Below, one piece after another: positions 43,191 through 53,955 of a DNA stretch of 64,000 nucleotides (positions are counted from its first letter, which is position 1; the number at the start of each line of letters is the position of its first letter). Source of the stretch: DASSFG01 sp035550375 (GTDB taxonomy: Bacteria > Planctomycetota > Planctomycetia > Pirellulales > JAICIG01); NCBI GenBank assembly GCA_035550375.1, contig DASZPH010000093.1:1-64000 (forward strand), given 5' to 3'. Both the position numbers and the translations under genes were made by a program. The notes beneath the pieces are model-generated. The model saw nothing but the letters and a program-made list of their open reading frames with translations. It was not told the origin of the DNA and searched no databases.

Positions 43191-43468
43191 CGGGCGGCAA
43201 CCCGTTAGCCCTGACCAGCGGGAGTACAAAATACCGCAGGCCCACAAGTTGGTGCTTGCCGGTGCCTCTTGCGGACACCCTGCGGCGCGCCCTTGTTCTC
43301 GATTGGGAGCGGCTTGGCGCGGCGCGCGAAAGAATGGCCTACTCACGGGACATCACCAGCCGGGTAGGCACGCACTTTTGAGCCACTTCCAGCAGTAGGC
43401 ACGGCGACGGCACGACGGAGCCTGCCTGCTACTATGGCGGGGTGCGCGCATCGTTACGGTCCACGCAT
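43191..43468. other. Non-coding or decayed stretch right of the island
   Basis: Between the short ORF and the MMPL gene I see no intact gene. One frame stays open to a TGA at 43379-43381 but lacks a start with a ribosome-binding site. It may be the remainder of a frameshifted small gene. Confidence 0.4.
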
Positions 43469-46297
43469 CTACGCGTCGGCGCGGCCGGGGCTCTGTCTGT
43501 TTGGGGGCGAGCCGGTATCGCGCCTTCTGACCCGGCGCGGCGATGGGTGTGGACCGCTGAGTAGCGGCTGACCGGGATCGATTCGGCGGCGCGGCAAAGA
43601 ACGCGTCTTGGCCGATTGCTCCGACTCGTCGCTCGTCCGGTTGCGCGACATCAAGGTGAGCAGCGCCGGAAGCATGATCATCGAGGTGAACATACAGCAG
43701 CTCACGCCCAGCGTGAGCACGCGACCCAGGCTCTGCAAGCCCCGATGGCTGGCGATCATCAGCGAGCCGAAGCCGACGACCGTCGTCAATCCGTCGACCA
43801 GCACCGCGACCGCCGTCGCCGGCGACATGCGGTAACGGCCCCGCTGCTCGCGGTACTCGTGAATGATGTGTACGCCGTAGTCGACGCCGATGCCGAGCAT
43901 CAAAGGAAGCGCGATCATGTTGGCCGGATTGAGGGGCACCTCCAGGATGCCCAGCAGCCCGAACGTCTGCAACACCCCCAGCCCCAGCGGCATCGCGGCC
44001 AGAATGGAATAGCGCACGCTGCGCAGGTCGACGATCAGCACCACCATGATCACAAGCAAAGCATAGAGGGCGGCCTCCTCGTAGCTCGACTTCATCTCCA
44101 GCGACGCTTCGTAGGCTTGCAGCGGGTTGCCGGTCGCACGAGGATCGACGCTCCGCACCTCTTTGACGAAGCGCTCTAGGGCGTCCATGTCCCAGATGTT
44201 TCCGCGTCCGTAGATTTTCAGCAGGTGATGACCGTGGTTGCCCACAAATCGCTGCACGAGGCCGTCGGGCAGATCGGCCAGTTCCGGCGGCTCCGGGTTG
44301 GCCATGCTCCGCAGGATGTGGAGCCGGCTGAGCAGGTCGCCCGCCATATTCTGTTGAAACTGCGAGAGCCACTGATAGTAGTCGCCCTGGACCAGCTTCC
44401 GTAGCCGATCGCGGATTTGCTCCAGCTCGCGAACCGCCCCGCGGCATTCGGGAATGCGGGCGATGCACTGCTGCATGCGGCCCAGCGCCCGGCCGATGAA
44501 GTCGGGTTTGTCGACGGGGATCAGCGGTGGGCGCTCGTCGAGGTTGGCCAGCCGCTGCTGAATCCGCTCGATGATCGGCCCCTTGACGTTGTGGTCCTTC
44601 GGCAAGAGCGACGCGATCTCTTCGACCCGCTCGACGCTCTCCAGCTTGAGCATGGCTTCCTTGCGGGCCAGCAACTCGTCGGGGTCGTTGGCGATCGACA
44701 AGGCGTACCAGACGCTCTGGTTCGATTCTGAGAGCAGTTTTTGCTCCAGTTCGACGCTTTCCAGTCCGTCGGCCTGCAGGTTGAGCAGGTTATGATCGTA
44801 CCAGAGGTGCTCGACTCCCATCGCGACGACGGCGGTGAAAACCGTGGTCGATGCCAGAAGCAGCCGGGGCTTTTTCAAAAGCGGCGCGATCCAGGTGTGC
44901 ACCGCCAGCGGCTCGGGAATGCGCATTCCCATTCCGCTGCGATCGACCAGGGCAATCACTGCCGGCAGGACCAGCAGTTCGGCCACGGCGCACAAGAGAA
45001 TTCCACCGCCGGCGATCGTCCCCAACTCGGCGATGCCGGTGAAGTCGGTGAACGAGGCCGCGAAGAACGAAATGGCCGTGGTGATCGCCCCCGTGAGAAT
45101 GGCGGGTCCCACGCCATGGGTCGTCTGCAAAAGGGCCTCCTTGCAGGATGCCACCGTCTTTCGCACTTGCAGATAGCGGGCCACGTAATAGACGCCGTAG
45201 TCGATGCCGATGCCGATCAATGTCACCGTGAACGACATGCTGAGGATGTTCAGGTGTCCGACGGTGTAGGTCAGGTAGCCGAACGACCAGGCGATCCCGA
45301 TCAGCAGCACCAGGTTGGCAAGCAGGGCGTGTCGTACTCCGCCGAAGCCGGCCACGAAGAGGCAAGCCACGCCCACCAGCGAGAGCAAGCTCGACCAGTA
45401 CATCGAGATCTCGCTGGAGCGCATCTCGTCGTTTTCCATCACAGGCAAGCCGGTCAGGCCGATCTTGATGTCTGGGTGCCGCGCGTTGAGCTGCGCGATC
45501 AGGTCTCGCAACGCGTCGACGGCCTGACTGTTGCGGGCGAATCCCCCTTCGTCCTGGGCCAGTCGCAGGAGCACGAAGCCCAGAGTGCCGTCTTTGGTGA
45601 GCAGGTACTCGGCGTTCAGTTCGCTGAGGGTGGCGAACGACTGGGGCATTTCGGGCCAGGGAGACTGGTAGCGGTCTTTCTGCAAAAGGGTTGCGAGCAG
45701 CGAGTCGGTCAGCCTTTCTGCCTCATGGCCCACGACGGTCGGGTCGATGGCTTCCGGATGAGCGGCGGCCGCCTCCAGGTTTTCGTTCATGCCGCTCAGA
45801 AGCCGGCCGAGATTCAGCCGCGACCAGTTCCCTTCGTCGATAATCGGGCTGACGCTGTCGAGGAATTGCTCGATGCCGAGGAGTTCTTCCTGCGAGAGAT
45901 AGTGCAGCCCCTTGGCGCGAATCTTGCCTAAGTCCACACCGTGCAGCACGGCGTGAAACAGGCGGTCTTCGCGGGCCAGCATGGTGGAGATTTCGTCGAG
46001 TACCGGAACGACATGTTCGCGGCTTGCTCCCTCGACGACTACCACGGCGTCGTCTTCGTCGCCGAACTCGTTGATGTAGTCGATCCAGAGGCGGTTGTAG
46101 TCGCTCTCCGGATTCAGCAGATCGAGCCGGCTGGTGCGATAACCGAGATGTTGCCAGGTGTAGGCCAGCGAGACGGCCGTCAGGGCAACCGCCAGCGCAA
46201 CCACGGCGGCGGGGTAGCGAAGGGCGACGCGCGTCGCCAGATCGAGGGGAAAAGCCAGGAGCGATGGTTCGGGCGCGCTAGATCGATCGGCGGACAT
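43469..46297 (-). CDS. MMPL/RND-family transporter (HpnN-like)
   Basis: 942 residues from the ATG at 46297, with AGGAG four bases upstream. Two MMPL units, each with a large extracytoplasmic domain and a bundle of membrane helices. The first unit carries TVTLIGIGIDYGVYYVARYL and the second ALPLMLGIGVDYGVHIIHEY, the GxxxDYG proton-relay motifs of the family. Related proteins move hopanoids or other lipids between membranes. The last 50 or so residues after the final helix are basic, Pro-rich and disordered. Confidence 0.9.
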   Translation of the reverse strand: MSADRSSAPEPSLLAFPLDLATRVALRYPAAVVALAVALTAVSLAYTWQHLGYRTSRLDLLNPESDYNRLWIDYINEFGDEDDAVVVVEGASREHVVPVLDEISTMLAREDRLFHAVLHGVDLGKIRAKGLHYLSQEELLGIEQFLDSVSPIIDEGNWSRLNLGRLLSGMNENLEAAAAHPEAIDPTVVGHEAERLTDSLLATLLQKDRYQSPWPEMPQSFATLSELNAEYLLTKDGTLGFVLLRLAQDEGGFARNSQAVDALRDLIAQLNARHPDIKIGLTGLPVMENDEMRSSEISMYWSSLLSLVGVACLFVAGFGGVRHALLANLVLLIGIAWSFGYLTYTVGHLNILSMSFTVTLIGIGIDYGVYYVARYLQVRKTVASCKEALLQTTHGVGPAILTGAITTAISFFAASFTDFTGIAELGTIAGGGILLCAVAELLVLPAVIALVDRSGMGMRIPEPLAVHTWIAPLLKKPRLLLASTTVFTAVVAMGVEHLWYDHNLLNLQADGLESVELEQKLLSESNQSVWYALSIANDPDELLARKEAMLKLESVERVEEIASLLPKDHNVKGPIIERIQQRLANLDERPPLIPVDKPDFIGRALGRMQQCIARIPECRGAVRELEQIRDRLRKLVQGDYYQWLSQFQQNMAGDLLSRLHILRSMANPEPPELADLPDGLVQRFVGNHGHHLLKIYGRGNIWDMDALERFVKEVRSVDPRATGNPLQAYEASLEMKSSYEEAALYALLVIMVVLIVDLRSVRYSILAAMPLGLGVLQTFGLLGILEVPLNPANMIALPLMLGIGVDYGVHIIHEYREQRGRYRMSPATAVAVLVDGLTTVVGFGSLMIASHRGLQSLGRVLTLGVSCCMFTSMIMLPALLTLMSRNRTSDESEQSAKTRSLPRRRIDPGQPLLSGPHPSPRRVRRRDTGSPPNRQSPGRADA

Positions 46298-46498
46298 CGG
46301 TCTCCTGCCAAACAAAGTGGATCATCACGGATGCGCCCGAATTCTGCTTCGAGGAACAGCAGAGCGACGCGCGCCACCGTCCCCGTTCCTAAAAGAAATG
46401 GGCGGCGGATTGTAGCGGCCGCGGGCGGACAAGAAAAGACGAGCTTGGCGGCCCTAAGTCCTTTTGCTGAAACCGGATCGAGGCGAAAAAATCCGGCC

Positions 46499-48268
46499 CT
46501 ACTCGGGTAGCGGCTTCCCTTTGGTTTCGGGAACGAACGGGAGCACCAGCAAGCCCAGCAGAAAGACGCTGCACATGGTCACGCCGGCGTAGCGCATCGG
46601 CTCGTTTTTGTGGCCAAAAACTTCGCTGGTGAGCAACCCCAGGGCCGAAGGCCCGGCCGCTGCGACGAGCCGACCCACGTTGTAGCAGAACGAGGTGCCC
46701 GTGCTCCGCAGGTGCGTGGGAAATAACTCCGGGAAATAGATCGCGTAGCCGCCAAACAGCGAAAGCTGGCAGAATCCCATGATGGGGATCATCCAAAAAA
46801 CGTCGGTGATCGTCTGGAAGTTCCAGAACACAAATGCGGTGCTGGCCGCCGCCAGAAAAAAGGAGATGGCAAATGTCGGGCGGCGCCCCAACCAATGTGT
46901 GACCCGGCTGAAGGCGTAGATTCCGCAGAAAGCGCCCAGGTTGAGCATCACCGACGTAATGGCGGCCCAGCGCGTCAGCCGTCCGTTGATATCTCTTGTC
47001 CGCTGCTGGATGCGGTTGACGTGGGTTGCGACGCCATCCGTGCTCGGCGTGGCGGAACGCAGGTACGCCTCCCGCCTCAGCCGTTCTTCCTTCGTCTGTG
47101 GCGAAAGTTTTTTGATCGCGTTGCCGCCGTCAAGAAGACCGAGCACGGCTTCGGGCGTGATCGTCTCGCCCGATTGGAACAGCTCGACCGCGGCGCCGTA
47201 CAGGCGCTCGGCATCGCGCGTCCCGGCCTCGGGGCTCAGAAGGCTCGCAGGCTGAATCTTGTCGCGGACATCGGCCAGTTTTGCGGGGTCCGACAAGAGC
47301 AACCCCAGGAAACTCTGATCGAGCGCCCCTTCGCCGTTCTGGCGTGCTTCCGACTCGAAGGTTTTGCGAAACACGAGCCGCGTGAGGTCGATGCTATAGA
47401 AGCCGATGGCCCACAATCCCACCACCCCGCAAAACGCCATCGCCAGGCCCAAGAGAGCGTGCGATCGCCAGCGCGGGTTTCCGAAGAGCTCGGCGTAGGA
47501 TCCCAGTTTCTTCGCTACTGCGCCCTCGGCCGCCGTCGCCTGCCAGCGCTCTGGTTCTTTGAGTTTCCGTCGGATGAAAATCGCCAAGAGCGCCGGCACC
47601 GTTCCCACGACAAACATCACCCGCCAGGCGCTGACGGCCGTGAGTCCGAAACGTTCGGCAAAAAACGTCTCCAGCGCGCCGGTTTCTTCCAACCTGCCCA
47701 GGCTGAGGCTGATGAGCGCGGCCGCGATGTTGCCGACGGCGGAAAGGGCTTGTAGCAGGCCCAGCGCAAAGGGGCGGGCGCGGTCGGGCATCACCTCGGC
47801 CACGAGCGCCACCCCGACCGCGAATTCGCCTCCTACGCCCAGGCCGGTCAAGAACCGATAGGCGGAAAAGTCCCAGATCGACTGCGAGAAGGCGCTCAAG
47901 CCCGTGCAGAGCGAGTAGATCAAGATCGTCCAGAGCATCGTCTTGGCCCGACCGATGCGATCGCCCAGCACGCCGAAAACGATGCCGCCGGTCGCCCAAC
48001 CGATCAAGAAGATCGACGTGGCGTAGCCGCCGTACTTGTCGATATGCGGATCGGAGGGGGGCAGGCCAAGCAGGTCGGTACACGCCGGCCGACGCGCCAG
48101 GTTGAACAATTGCTGGTCCATCGTGTCGAATAGCCAGCCGAGCGCCGCCACCACAAAGACAAACCAGTGGTAGGAGTTCAGTTCTCGATACCAGGGACGC
48201 TCAGGGACGATCGACATGGGGACGGTCCGAGGGGAGTCGAGGCGGGTAGATGTGTCGAAATTGAACAC
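46499..48268 (-). CDS. MFS transporter with a large inserted loop
   Basis: 589 residues from a GTG at 48268. The N-half shows DTMDQQLFNL, LGDRIGRAKT and the GLGVGGEFAVG motif of metabolite:H+ symporters. About 130 extra residues (roughly 300-432) separate helix 7 from helix 8, in a loop expected outside the cytoplasm. The insert is hydrophilic and predicted helical (ERLYGAAVELFQSGETITPE). The C-half is conventional (RSTGTSFCYNVGRL, FVPETKGKPLPE). The substrate is unknown. Confidence 0.9.
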   Translation of the reverse strand: MFNFDTSTRLDSPRTVPMSIVPERPWYRELNSYHWFVFVVAALGWLFDTMDQQLFNLARRPACTDLLGLPPSDPHIDKYGGYATSIFLIGWATGGIVFGVLGDRIGRAKTMLWTILIYSLCTGLSAFSQSIWDFSAYRFLTGLGVGGEFAVGVALVAEVMPDRARPFALGLLQALSAVGNIAAALISLSLGRLEETGALETFFAERFGLTAVSAWRVMFVVGTVPALLAIFIRRKLKEPERWQATAAEGAVAKKLGSYAELFGNPRWRSHALLGLAMAFCGVVGLWAIGFYSIDLTRLVFRKTFESEARQNGEGALDQSFLGLLLSDPAKLADVRDKIQPASLLSPEAGTRDAERLYGAAVELFQSGETITPEAVLGLLDGGNAIKKLSPQTKEERLRREAYLRSATPSTDGVATHVNRIQQRTRDINGRLTRWAAITSVMLNLGAFCGIYAFSRVTHWLGRRPTFAISFFLAAASTAFVFWNFQTITDVFWMIPIMGFCQLSLFGGYAIYFPELFPTHLRSTGTSFCYNVGRLVAAAGPSALGLLTSEVFGHKNEPMRYAGVTMCSVFLLGLLVLPFVPETKGKPLPE

Positions 48269-48333
48269 AGCTAATCCACCTCGTCAAGGCGGACGCGGGC
48301 TCCTCACGGCGCACAACGGTGGGCGCCGCCGTT

Positions 48334-49088
48334 TCAACTCAGGTCGCGATACTCGCGCACCTGGAAGATGATGATCGCCAGCAACAGCGAGCCGGCGGCG
48401 ATCCCCGCCAGGGTCCAGCCGGCGGCCCCGCCCGAGATCGGCTCGAACCAGCCCGGTCGCTGCACGCCGTCGGTGGCCCCTGCGGCGTACATCAGCGACC
48501 GTCCGTAGTAGTTCACGGCCAGGCGCTTGACGATGCCCGGCATGTTGCCCAGCAGCATTTCCATGAACAGGGCGTAGACCAAGGCGGCGATCGTCGAGTG
48601 CCGCAAGAGCACGGCGAACATATGAAACAGCCCCAGGTAGGCCAGGGTGCTGTACAAAATGGCGGGCAAGAAAAGTTGATAGGCCAGTTCGCCGGCCGGA
48701 CCGGCGAAGCGGCAATAGAGATTGAAGCTCAGCGCTACCAGGCCGATCGAGAGGGGCAACGCCGCGGCGAACTTGGCCGAGAGGATCAGCCATCGTGGGA
48801 TCGGACGAATCAGCAAAAAGAGCAGCGTGCGGTCTTCGCGATCGGCCCCCACACTCGACGTGCCGTAGGCCAGCGCGCAGACGGGCACCATAAAGGCCAC
48901 AAACACCATGATCAAGTAATTGCTGAAGGCCTGAAACGATTCGTCGAGGCTGCCGATCCGGTCGTACCGCCGCCTTGCCAGGAACAACAGGCCGCCCCCC
49001 ATCGGCACGAGCACCATCAGCGTGCTCGTTGACCAGAACAGCCGCCGGAAGGAAAGCCAGAAGAGTGTGATCCAGGCCCGCAAGAGCA

Positions 49089-49092
<4 letters not shown>
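48334..49092 (-). CDS. ABC-2 type permease
   Basis: 252 residues with about six membrane segments, preceded by the amphipathic ITLFWLSFRRLFWSTSTLMV opening seen in ABC-2 permeases. The ATG overlaps the stop of the ATPase gene at 49089, so the two are translationally coupled. It is the last gene of a possible leftward run of two ATPase/permease pairs from 51958. Confidence 0.85.
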
Positions 49093-50006
<914 letters not shown>

Positions 50007-50140
50007 AAGATTTTGCTCAAGACGCGGGCGTAGGTGGAACGCGCCGGGCGAATCCCACCGGTTCACAACGATGCGGTGGGACTCGCTTGGCTCGTCCCAC
50101 TCTACTTCTCCGACAACGCCTAGTATGTCCCGGTCGCCGA

Positions 50141-51028
50141 CTATTCCACAATCTCGACGGCTCGCACGCGGCGAACCAGCAGCACGAGCGCGATCGAGCA
50201 GACCGTCGTCAGCAGCGCCGCCGCCCAATAGGCGAAGTATCGCTCGTCGTCGCTGCGAAACTGATCGAACGCCAGCCGTCCGACGAAGTGCATGTCGCGC
50301 CATGGATCGATCAGCCCCCAGTAAATGCTCGTCTCTCTCATCAAGAGCCGCAAGGGCCTCAACAACACGAACAGGCTTGCCCAGGTAATGGCAATCGGCG
50401 CCATCCGCTGCAGGTAGCACGAGATGCAGACCAGCAGGATGCTGAGCACCACCGAAAGCACCATTCCGTAGAAAACGATCCCCAACGGAATCCGCCAGTT
50501 GGCCAGCCAATAGTCGAAGGACGACGTAAACATGCCGTATTCGAGGAACAGCAGAAGCGCCGGCAGCGTCGTCAGAAGCGACACCAGGACGCCGATCGTC
50601 AGCAGCTTTCCCAGAATGTAGTGACGGCGGTCAATCGAGCGCGAAAGATAGAAGGCCAGCGCATTGTTGCGAAAGTCACTCCCCACCAGCAGGCTGCCGG
50701 TGAAGGTCAGAAGGATCATCACGACCACGGCCTGTCGTTCGATAAACATCGTGTAGCCGTTTTCCTTACCGGGCCGCGGCGTGCCAGTGAAACCGAAAAT
50801 CTCCAGCATCGCTTCGCGCGCGTCGGTCGGAAGCTCCTTGGCTTGGGTGACGGCCCAGATGACCGCCCAGAAGGCCAGAAACTGAAACAGGCCCATGACG
50901 ATCACAACCCAATACGACTTGCGTCGGAAGACCTGCAACAGTCCCGTGCGAACCATCGCCGCCACGCCGTGCCACGTGGCGCCTAGTTTTCCCTCCCACG
51001 CATGATAACGGGCGATGTCGATCGGCAT
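50141..51028 (-). CDS. ABC-2 type permease
   Basis: 295 residues with about six membrane segments. The first lies in the SYWVVIVMGLFQFLAFWAVI region, and a central SLLVGSDFRNNALAFYLSR motif is typical for ABC-2 permeases (the GSD-F-NNALAFYLSR type). It starts 3 bp after the partner ATPase gene. It is similar in plan but not obviously identical in sequence to the permease at 48334. Confidence 0.85.
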   Translation of the reverse strand: MPIDIARYHAWEGKLGATWHGVAAMVRTGLLQVFRRKSYWVVIVMGLFQFLAFWAVIWAVTQAKELPTDAREAMLEIFGFTGTPRPGKENGYTMFIERQAVVVMILLTFTGSLLVGSDFRNNALAFYLSRSIDRRHYILGKLLTIGVLVSLLTTLPALLLFLEYGMFTSSFDYWLANWRIPLGIVFYGMVLSVVLSILLVCISCYLQRMAPIAITWASLFVLLRPLRLLMRETSIYWGLIDPWRDMHFVGRLAFDQFRSDDERYFAYWAAALLTTVCSIALVLLVRRVRAVEIVE

Positions 51029-51031
51029 GGG

Positions 51032-51958
51032 TCAGTGGCTCGCTCCCGTCGGCCGCGTAATCCGGAGGAAGAGCCGCTCCAGGTTCTCCTCGTCGGCTTT
51101 CAGGTGGTTGATCACGACGCCTTCTCGCAACGCCAGGCGAAACAGTTCGCTCGTCGGCCAGCCGTCGGGCACGACGATCATGGCCCGTCCGGGCGTCGAT
51201 CGCCAAACGTCGACCCCGGCCGACCGCAGCGCTCCCAAAATAGGCTCGCTGGCCCCCTCCCAGCCCAGTTCATAGCGGTTGCGGACGTCGCTGCGCAGGC
51301 TCTCCATCGTACCGCTGCGGACCACGGTCCCCCGGTCGAGCACCACGATGTGCTGGCAAAGGCGCTCCACGTCGCCCAAGAGGTGCGTGCACAGGATCAC
51401 GCTTTTGCGCGTCTCGGCGATCAGGTCTTCCAGCAGGCCGAGCATCGCCTGGCGGCCGGCCGGATCGAGGCCGTTGGTCGGCTCGTCCAGCAAAAGAAGC
51501 TGCGGATCGTGGACCAGCGCGGCGGCCAGTTTCAATCTCTGCAGGTTGCCCGTGGAGTATTCCTCCAGCCGCCGGTAGCGGAGCTCGCCCAATCCGACGT
51601 AGCCCAGAACTTCGTGGGCTCGACGAAGCGCGTCGCGGTGCGGCATGCCATACAGGTCGCCCGAGAGGGCCACATATTCCACCCCCTTGAGCATCGGCAC
51701 CGAGGCGCTCGCTTCGGGCATATAGCCCAGCTCGCGGCGCAACCGCCGGCCCGTCCGCCCCAAAGGAAAGCCAAGCAGCGAGCCTTCCCCCGATTCGGGA
51801 CGGATCAGTCCCAGCATGATTTTGAGGAGGGTCGACTTGCCCGCCCCGTTGTTGCCGATCAAACCGATCGTGCCCGGCTCGAGCCGCAGCGTGACGCCAT
51901 CCAGGGCGCGAACGTGACCGTAGCTGTGGCAAACCTGGTGCAGGTCGACGAGAGGCAT
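51032..51958 (-). CDS. ABC transporter ATP-binding protein
   Basis: 308 residues: Walker A GNNGAGKST, signature YSTGNLQRLKLAAAL (a divergent LSGGQ), Walker B LLLLDEPTNGLDP, H-loop CTHLLGDVE. The C-terminal domain (about 225-300) is the same type as in the neighbouring ATPase. It is coupled to the permease at 50141 by a 3-bp gap, and follows the small conserved gene by 10 bp. Confidence 0.92.
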   Translation of the reverse strand: MPLVDLHQVCHSYGHVRALDGVTLRLEPGTIGLIGNNGAGKSTLLKIMLGLIRPESGEGSLLGFPLGRTGRRLRRELGYMPEASASVPMLKGVEYVALSGDLYGMPHRDALRRAHEVLGYVGLGELRYRRLEEYSTGNLQRLKLAAALVHDPQLLLLDEPTNGLDPAGRQAMLGLLEDLIAETRKSVILCTHLLGDVERLCQHIVVLDRGTVVRSGTMESLRSDVRNRYELGWEGASEPILGALRSAGVDVWRSTPGRAMIVVPDGWPTSELFRLALREGVVINHLKADEENLERLFLRITRPTGASH

Positions 51959-51968
51959 GGCGCGGCGG

Positions 51969-52229
51969 TTACTTCTTGGCGAGCAACTCTTCCAGCAGTT
52001 TTGCCAGCAGGGCGGGATCGTCCGACTCGACGAGGTGCTTAATGCGAGACGCGGGAACCTTCAGTTTCTCCAACGACTTCTCAACCTGCTGCCACTTCTT
52101 TCCGCGGGCCTTCCCTTCGGCCAGATAGAGCTCGGTAACCTGCTCACCCAATCGCTGCAGCGCCAAAGCGTCGAAGTTCTGGTAATAGTTCCGGATGATC
52201 TTCTCTTGATATTTGGTGCGCTCAGCCAT
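51969..52229 (-). CDS. Small conserved planctomycete protein (86 aa)
   Basis: 86 residues from the ATG at 52229 (MAERTKYQEKIIRNYYQNF). AAGGAAGG six bases upstream supports this start over the TTG one codon earlier. It is charged and helical (LYLAEGKARGKKWQQVEKSL). I recall near-identical proteins in many planctomycetes with no assigned function. It precedes the ABC genes by 10 bp, so it is probably co-transcribed with them. Confidence 0.8.
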   Translation of the reverse strand: MAERTKYQEKIIRNYYQNFDALALQRLGEQVTELYLAEGKARGKKWQQVEKSLEKLKVPASRIKHLVESDDPALLAKLLEELLAKK

Positions 52230-52554
52230 CAATCGCCTTCCTTGTTGGACAAAGACAGGGTGGACTAAAAAGCGTGCTCAAGCCACTTGAAGGGAGCGGA
52301 AACCCGCCGCTGCCCCGTTCCCTTTGACTCGCGAATTCTACCGGCCCCTATCTACCGCAGGCAAATCGGCTTGATCCGCGGCGGAACTTGAAGGTCGGTA
52401 CAGTCCCGGTTGGGGGCGGGTGCCGGCTCGCGTGCCGCGCGTTGTACGCTGGTCGCATCAAATTTCATTGACGCGTTCCTTACGAGACCCGAAAATGCTC
52501 ATTCCATCGACGGTTGCGACCGCATTAACCGGGGCAACAGAAAGGATACAACCC
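52230..52554. other. 325-bp intergenic region between divergent transcripts
   Basis: The region separates the leftward small-protein/ABC genes from the rightward DUF1501 gene. On the minus strand TAGAAT at 52335-52340 is a plausible -10 for the leftward transcript. On the plus strand AAAGGA lies eight bases before the DUF1501 ATG. I see no other structure. Confidence 0.5.
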
Positions 52555-53883
52555 ATGTTGAACGCTCGCGCAAAACGGCAGGGAACGGGCACGGATGGCC
52601 TCGATCGCCGCAATTTTCTTAAAGTTGGAAGCCTGGGAGCCTCCGGATTCGCGCTGGCGGATCTGATGCGCGAGCGTGCCCGCGCCGCTTCGGGCGGCCA
52701 CACGGTGCGCGACACGTCGGTGGTCTGGCTCTGGCTAGCGGGGGGCCCGACGCATATCGAGATGTTCGACCCCAAGATGCAGGCGCCGGTCGAGTTCCGC
52801 AGCACGGTCGGAGCACTGCCGACGAGCGTGCCGGGCGTTGAGATCGGGGGCCTGCTGCCGGAAATGGCCAGGTCGGCCCACCGCATGGCTTTCGTCAGGT
52901 CGTTCGCCCACGGCAACTCGGGGCACGCGGGCGGAACGCACTACGTCATGACGGGCGTCGACCACCCGCCGGCTGACGCCGGCGCCCCGCCGATCAAGCC
53001 CTCGTTTGGGTCGATCGTCTCGCGCGTGCGCGGATCGAACCATCCAGCCACGGGCATTCCGACCTACGTGCGGCTGTCTGGGGTCTATGCCGACGGTCCA
53101 AACTGGCTGGGCACTTCCTACGCTCCCTTCGACACAGGGGGCGAAGCGCGAAACAACATGAATCTCACCGTCGACGCCAATCGCCTGGGCGACCGTCGCG
53201 GTTTGCTCGATGGGCTCGACCGGCTGCACCGACAGGTCGATCGTAGCGGAGTCATGGAGGGGCTGGACCAGTTCGAAGGCCAGGCGTTCAACCTGATTCT
53301 CGGCAAGGCCAAGGAAGCGTTCGACCTGACCAACGAAGATGCGCGCGTACGCGAGTGGTACAACTCGGGTGGGACGACCTTAGGCGACCAGTTGCTCATG
53401 GCCCGGCGCCTGTGCGAAGCGGGCTGCGGCTTCGTCACGCTGAATTACACGAACTCTTATCAGGCCTGGGACATGCACGAGAAGATCGTCCCCCAGTTAC
53501 AGCAAGCCTGCCCGCCGCTCGATCGGGCGATCGCCGTGTTCTTGGAGGACTTAGCGCAGCGCGGCCTCTCGGAGAAGATCCTGCTCGTGATCACCGGCGA
53601 GTTCGGGCGCACGCCGCGGGTTAACGGCGTGGCCGGCCGCGACCACTGGGGACCGCTGTGCACGCTAGCGCTGGCCGGCGGCGGCCTGCGCATGGGCCAG
53701 GTGGTGGGCGAGTCGTCAGCCAAGGCCGAACTGCCCAATAGCACGCCGATTGAGCCCAAGCACCTGATGGCCACCATCTTTCACGCGCTGGGCATCGATC
53801 CCCACGTTCAACTGATCGACCCTGCCGGGCGGCCGCAGTATCTTCTGCCCGAAGGGGCGCTGCCCATCGCCGAGCTGATCTAG
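52555..53883 (+). CDS. DUF1501 secreted protein (second copy)
   Basis: 442 residues from the ATG at 52555, chosen because of AAAGGA eight bases upstream. Earlier in-frame starts give an unrelated extension. A Tat signal is clear (LDRRNFLKVGSLGASGFALA). Family markers: VVWLWLAGGPTHIEMFDPK, SFAHGNSGHAGGTHYVMTG, QAWDMHEKIVPQL and GEFGRTPRVNG. It is diverged from the copy at 38221. The enolase-superfamily gene follows after 72 bp. Confidence 0.93.
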   Translation: MLNARAKRQGTGTDGLDRRNFLKVGSLGASGFALADLMRERARAASGGHTVRDTSVVWLWLAGGPTHIEMFDPKMQAPVEFRSTVGALPTSVPGVEIGGLLPEMARSAHRMAFVRSFAHGNSGHAGGTHYVMTGVDHPPADAGAPPIKPSFGSIVSRVRGSNHPATGIPTYVRLSGVYADGPNWLGTSYAPFDTGGEARNNMNLTVDANRLGDRRGLLDGLDRLHRQVDRSGVMEGLDQFEGQAFNLILGKAKEAFDLTNEDARVREWYNSGGTTLGDQLLMARRLCEAGCGFVTLNYTNSYQAWDMHEKIVPQLQQACPPLDRAIAVFLEDLAQRGLSEKILLVITGEFGRTPRVNGVAGRDHWGPLCTLALAGGGLRMGQVVGESSAKAELPNSTPIEPKHLMATIFHALGIDPHVQLIDPAGRPQYLLPEGALPIAELI

Positions 53884-53955
53884 ACGTAGCAAGCAGGGCA
53901 GGCTCGATGAGACGGTCATGGTAGCACCAGCGCCCCACATTGCCCTTGCCGTTCT

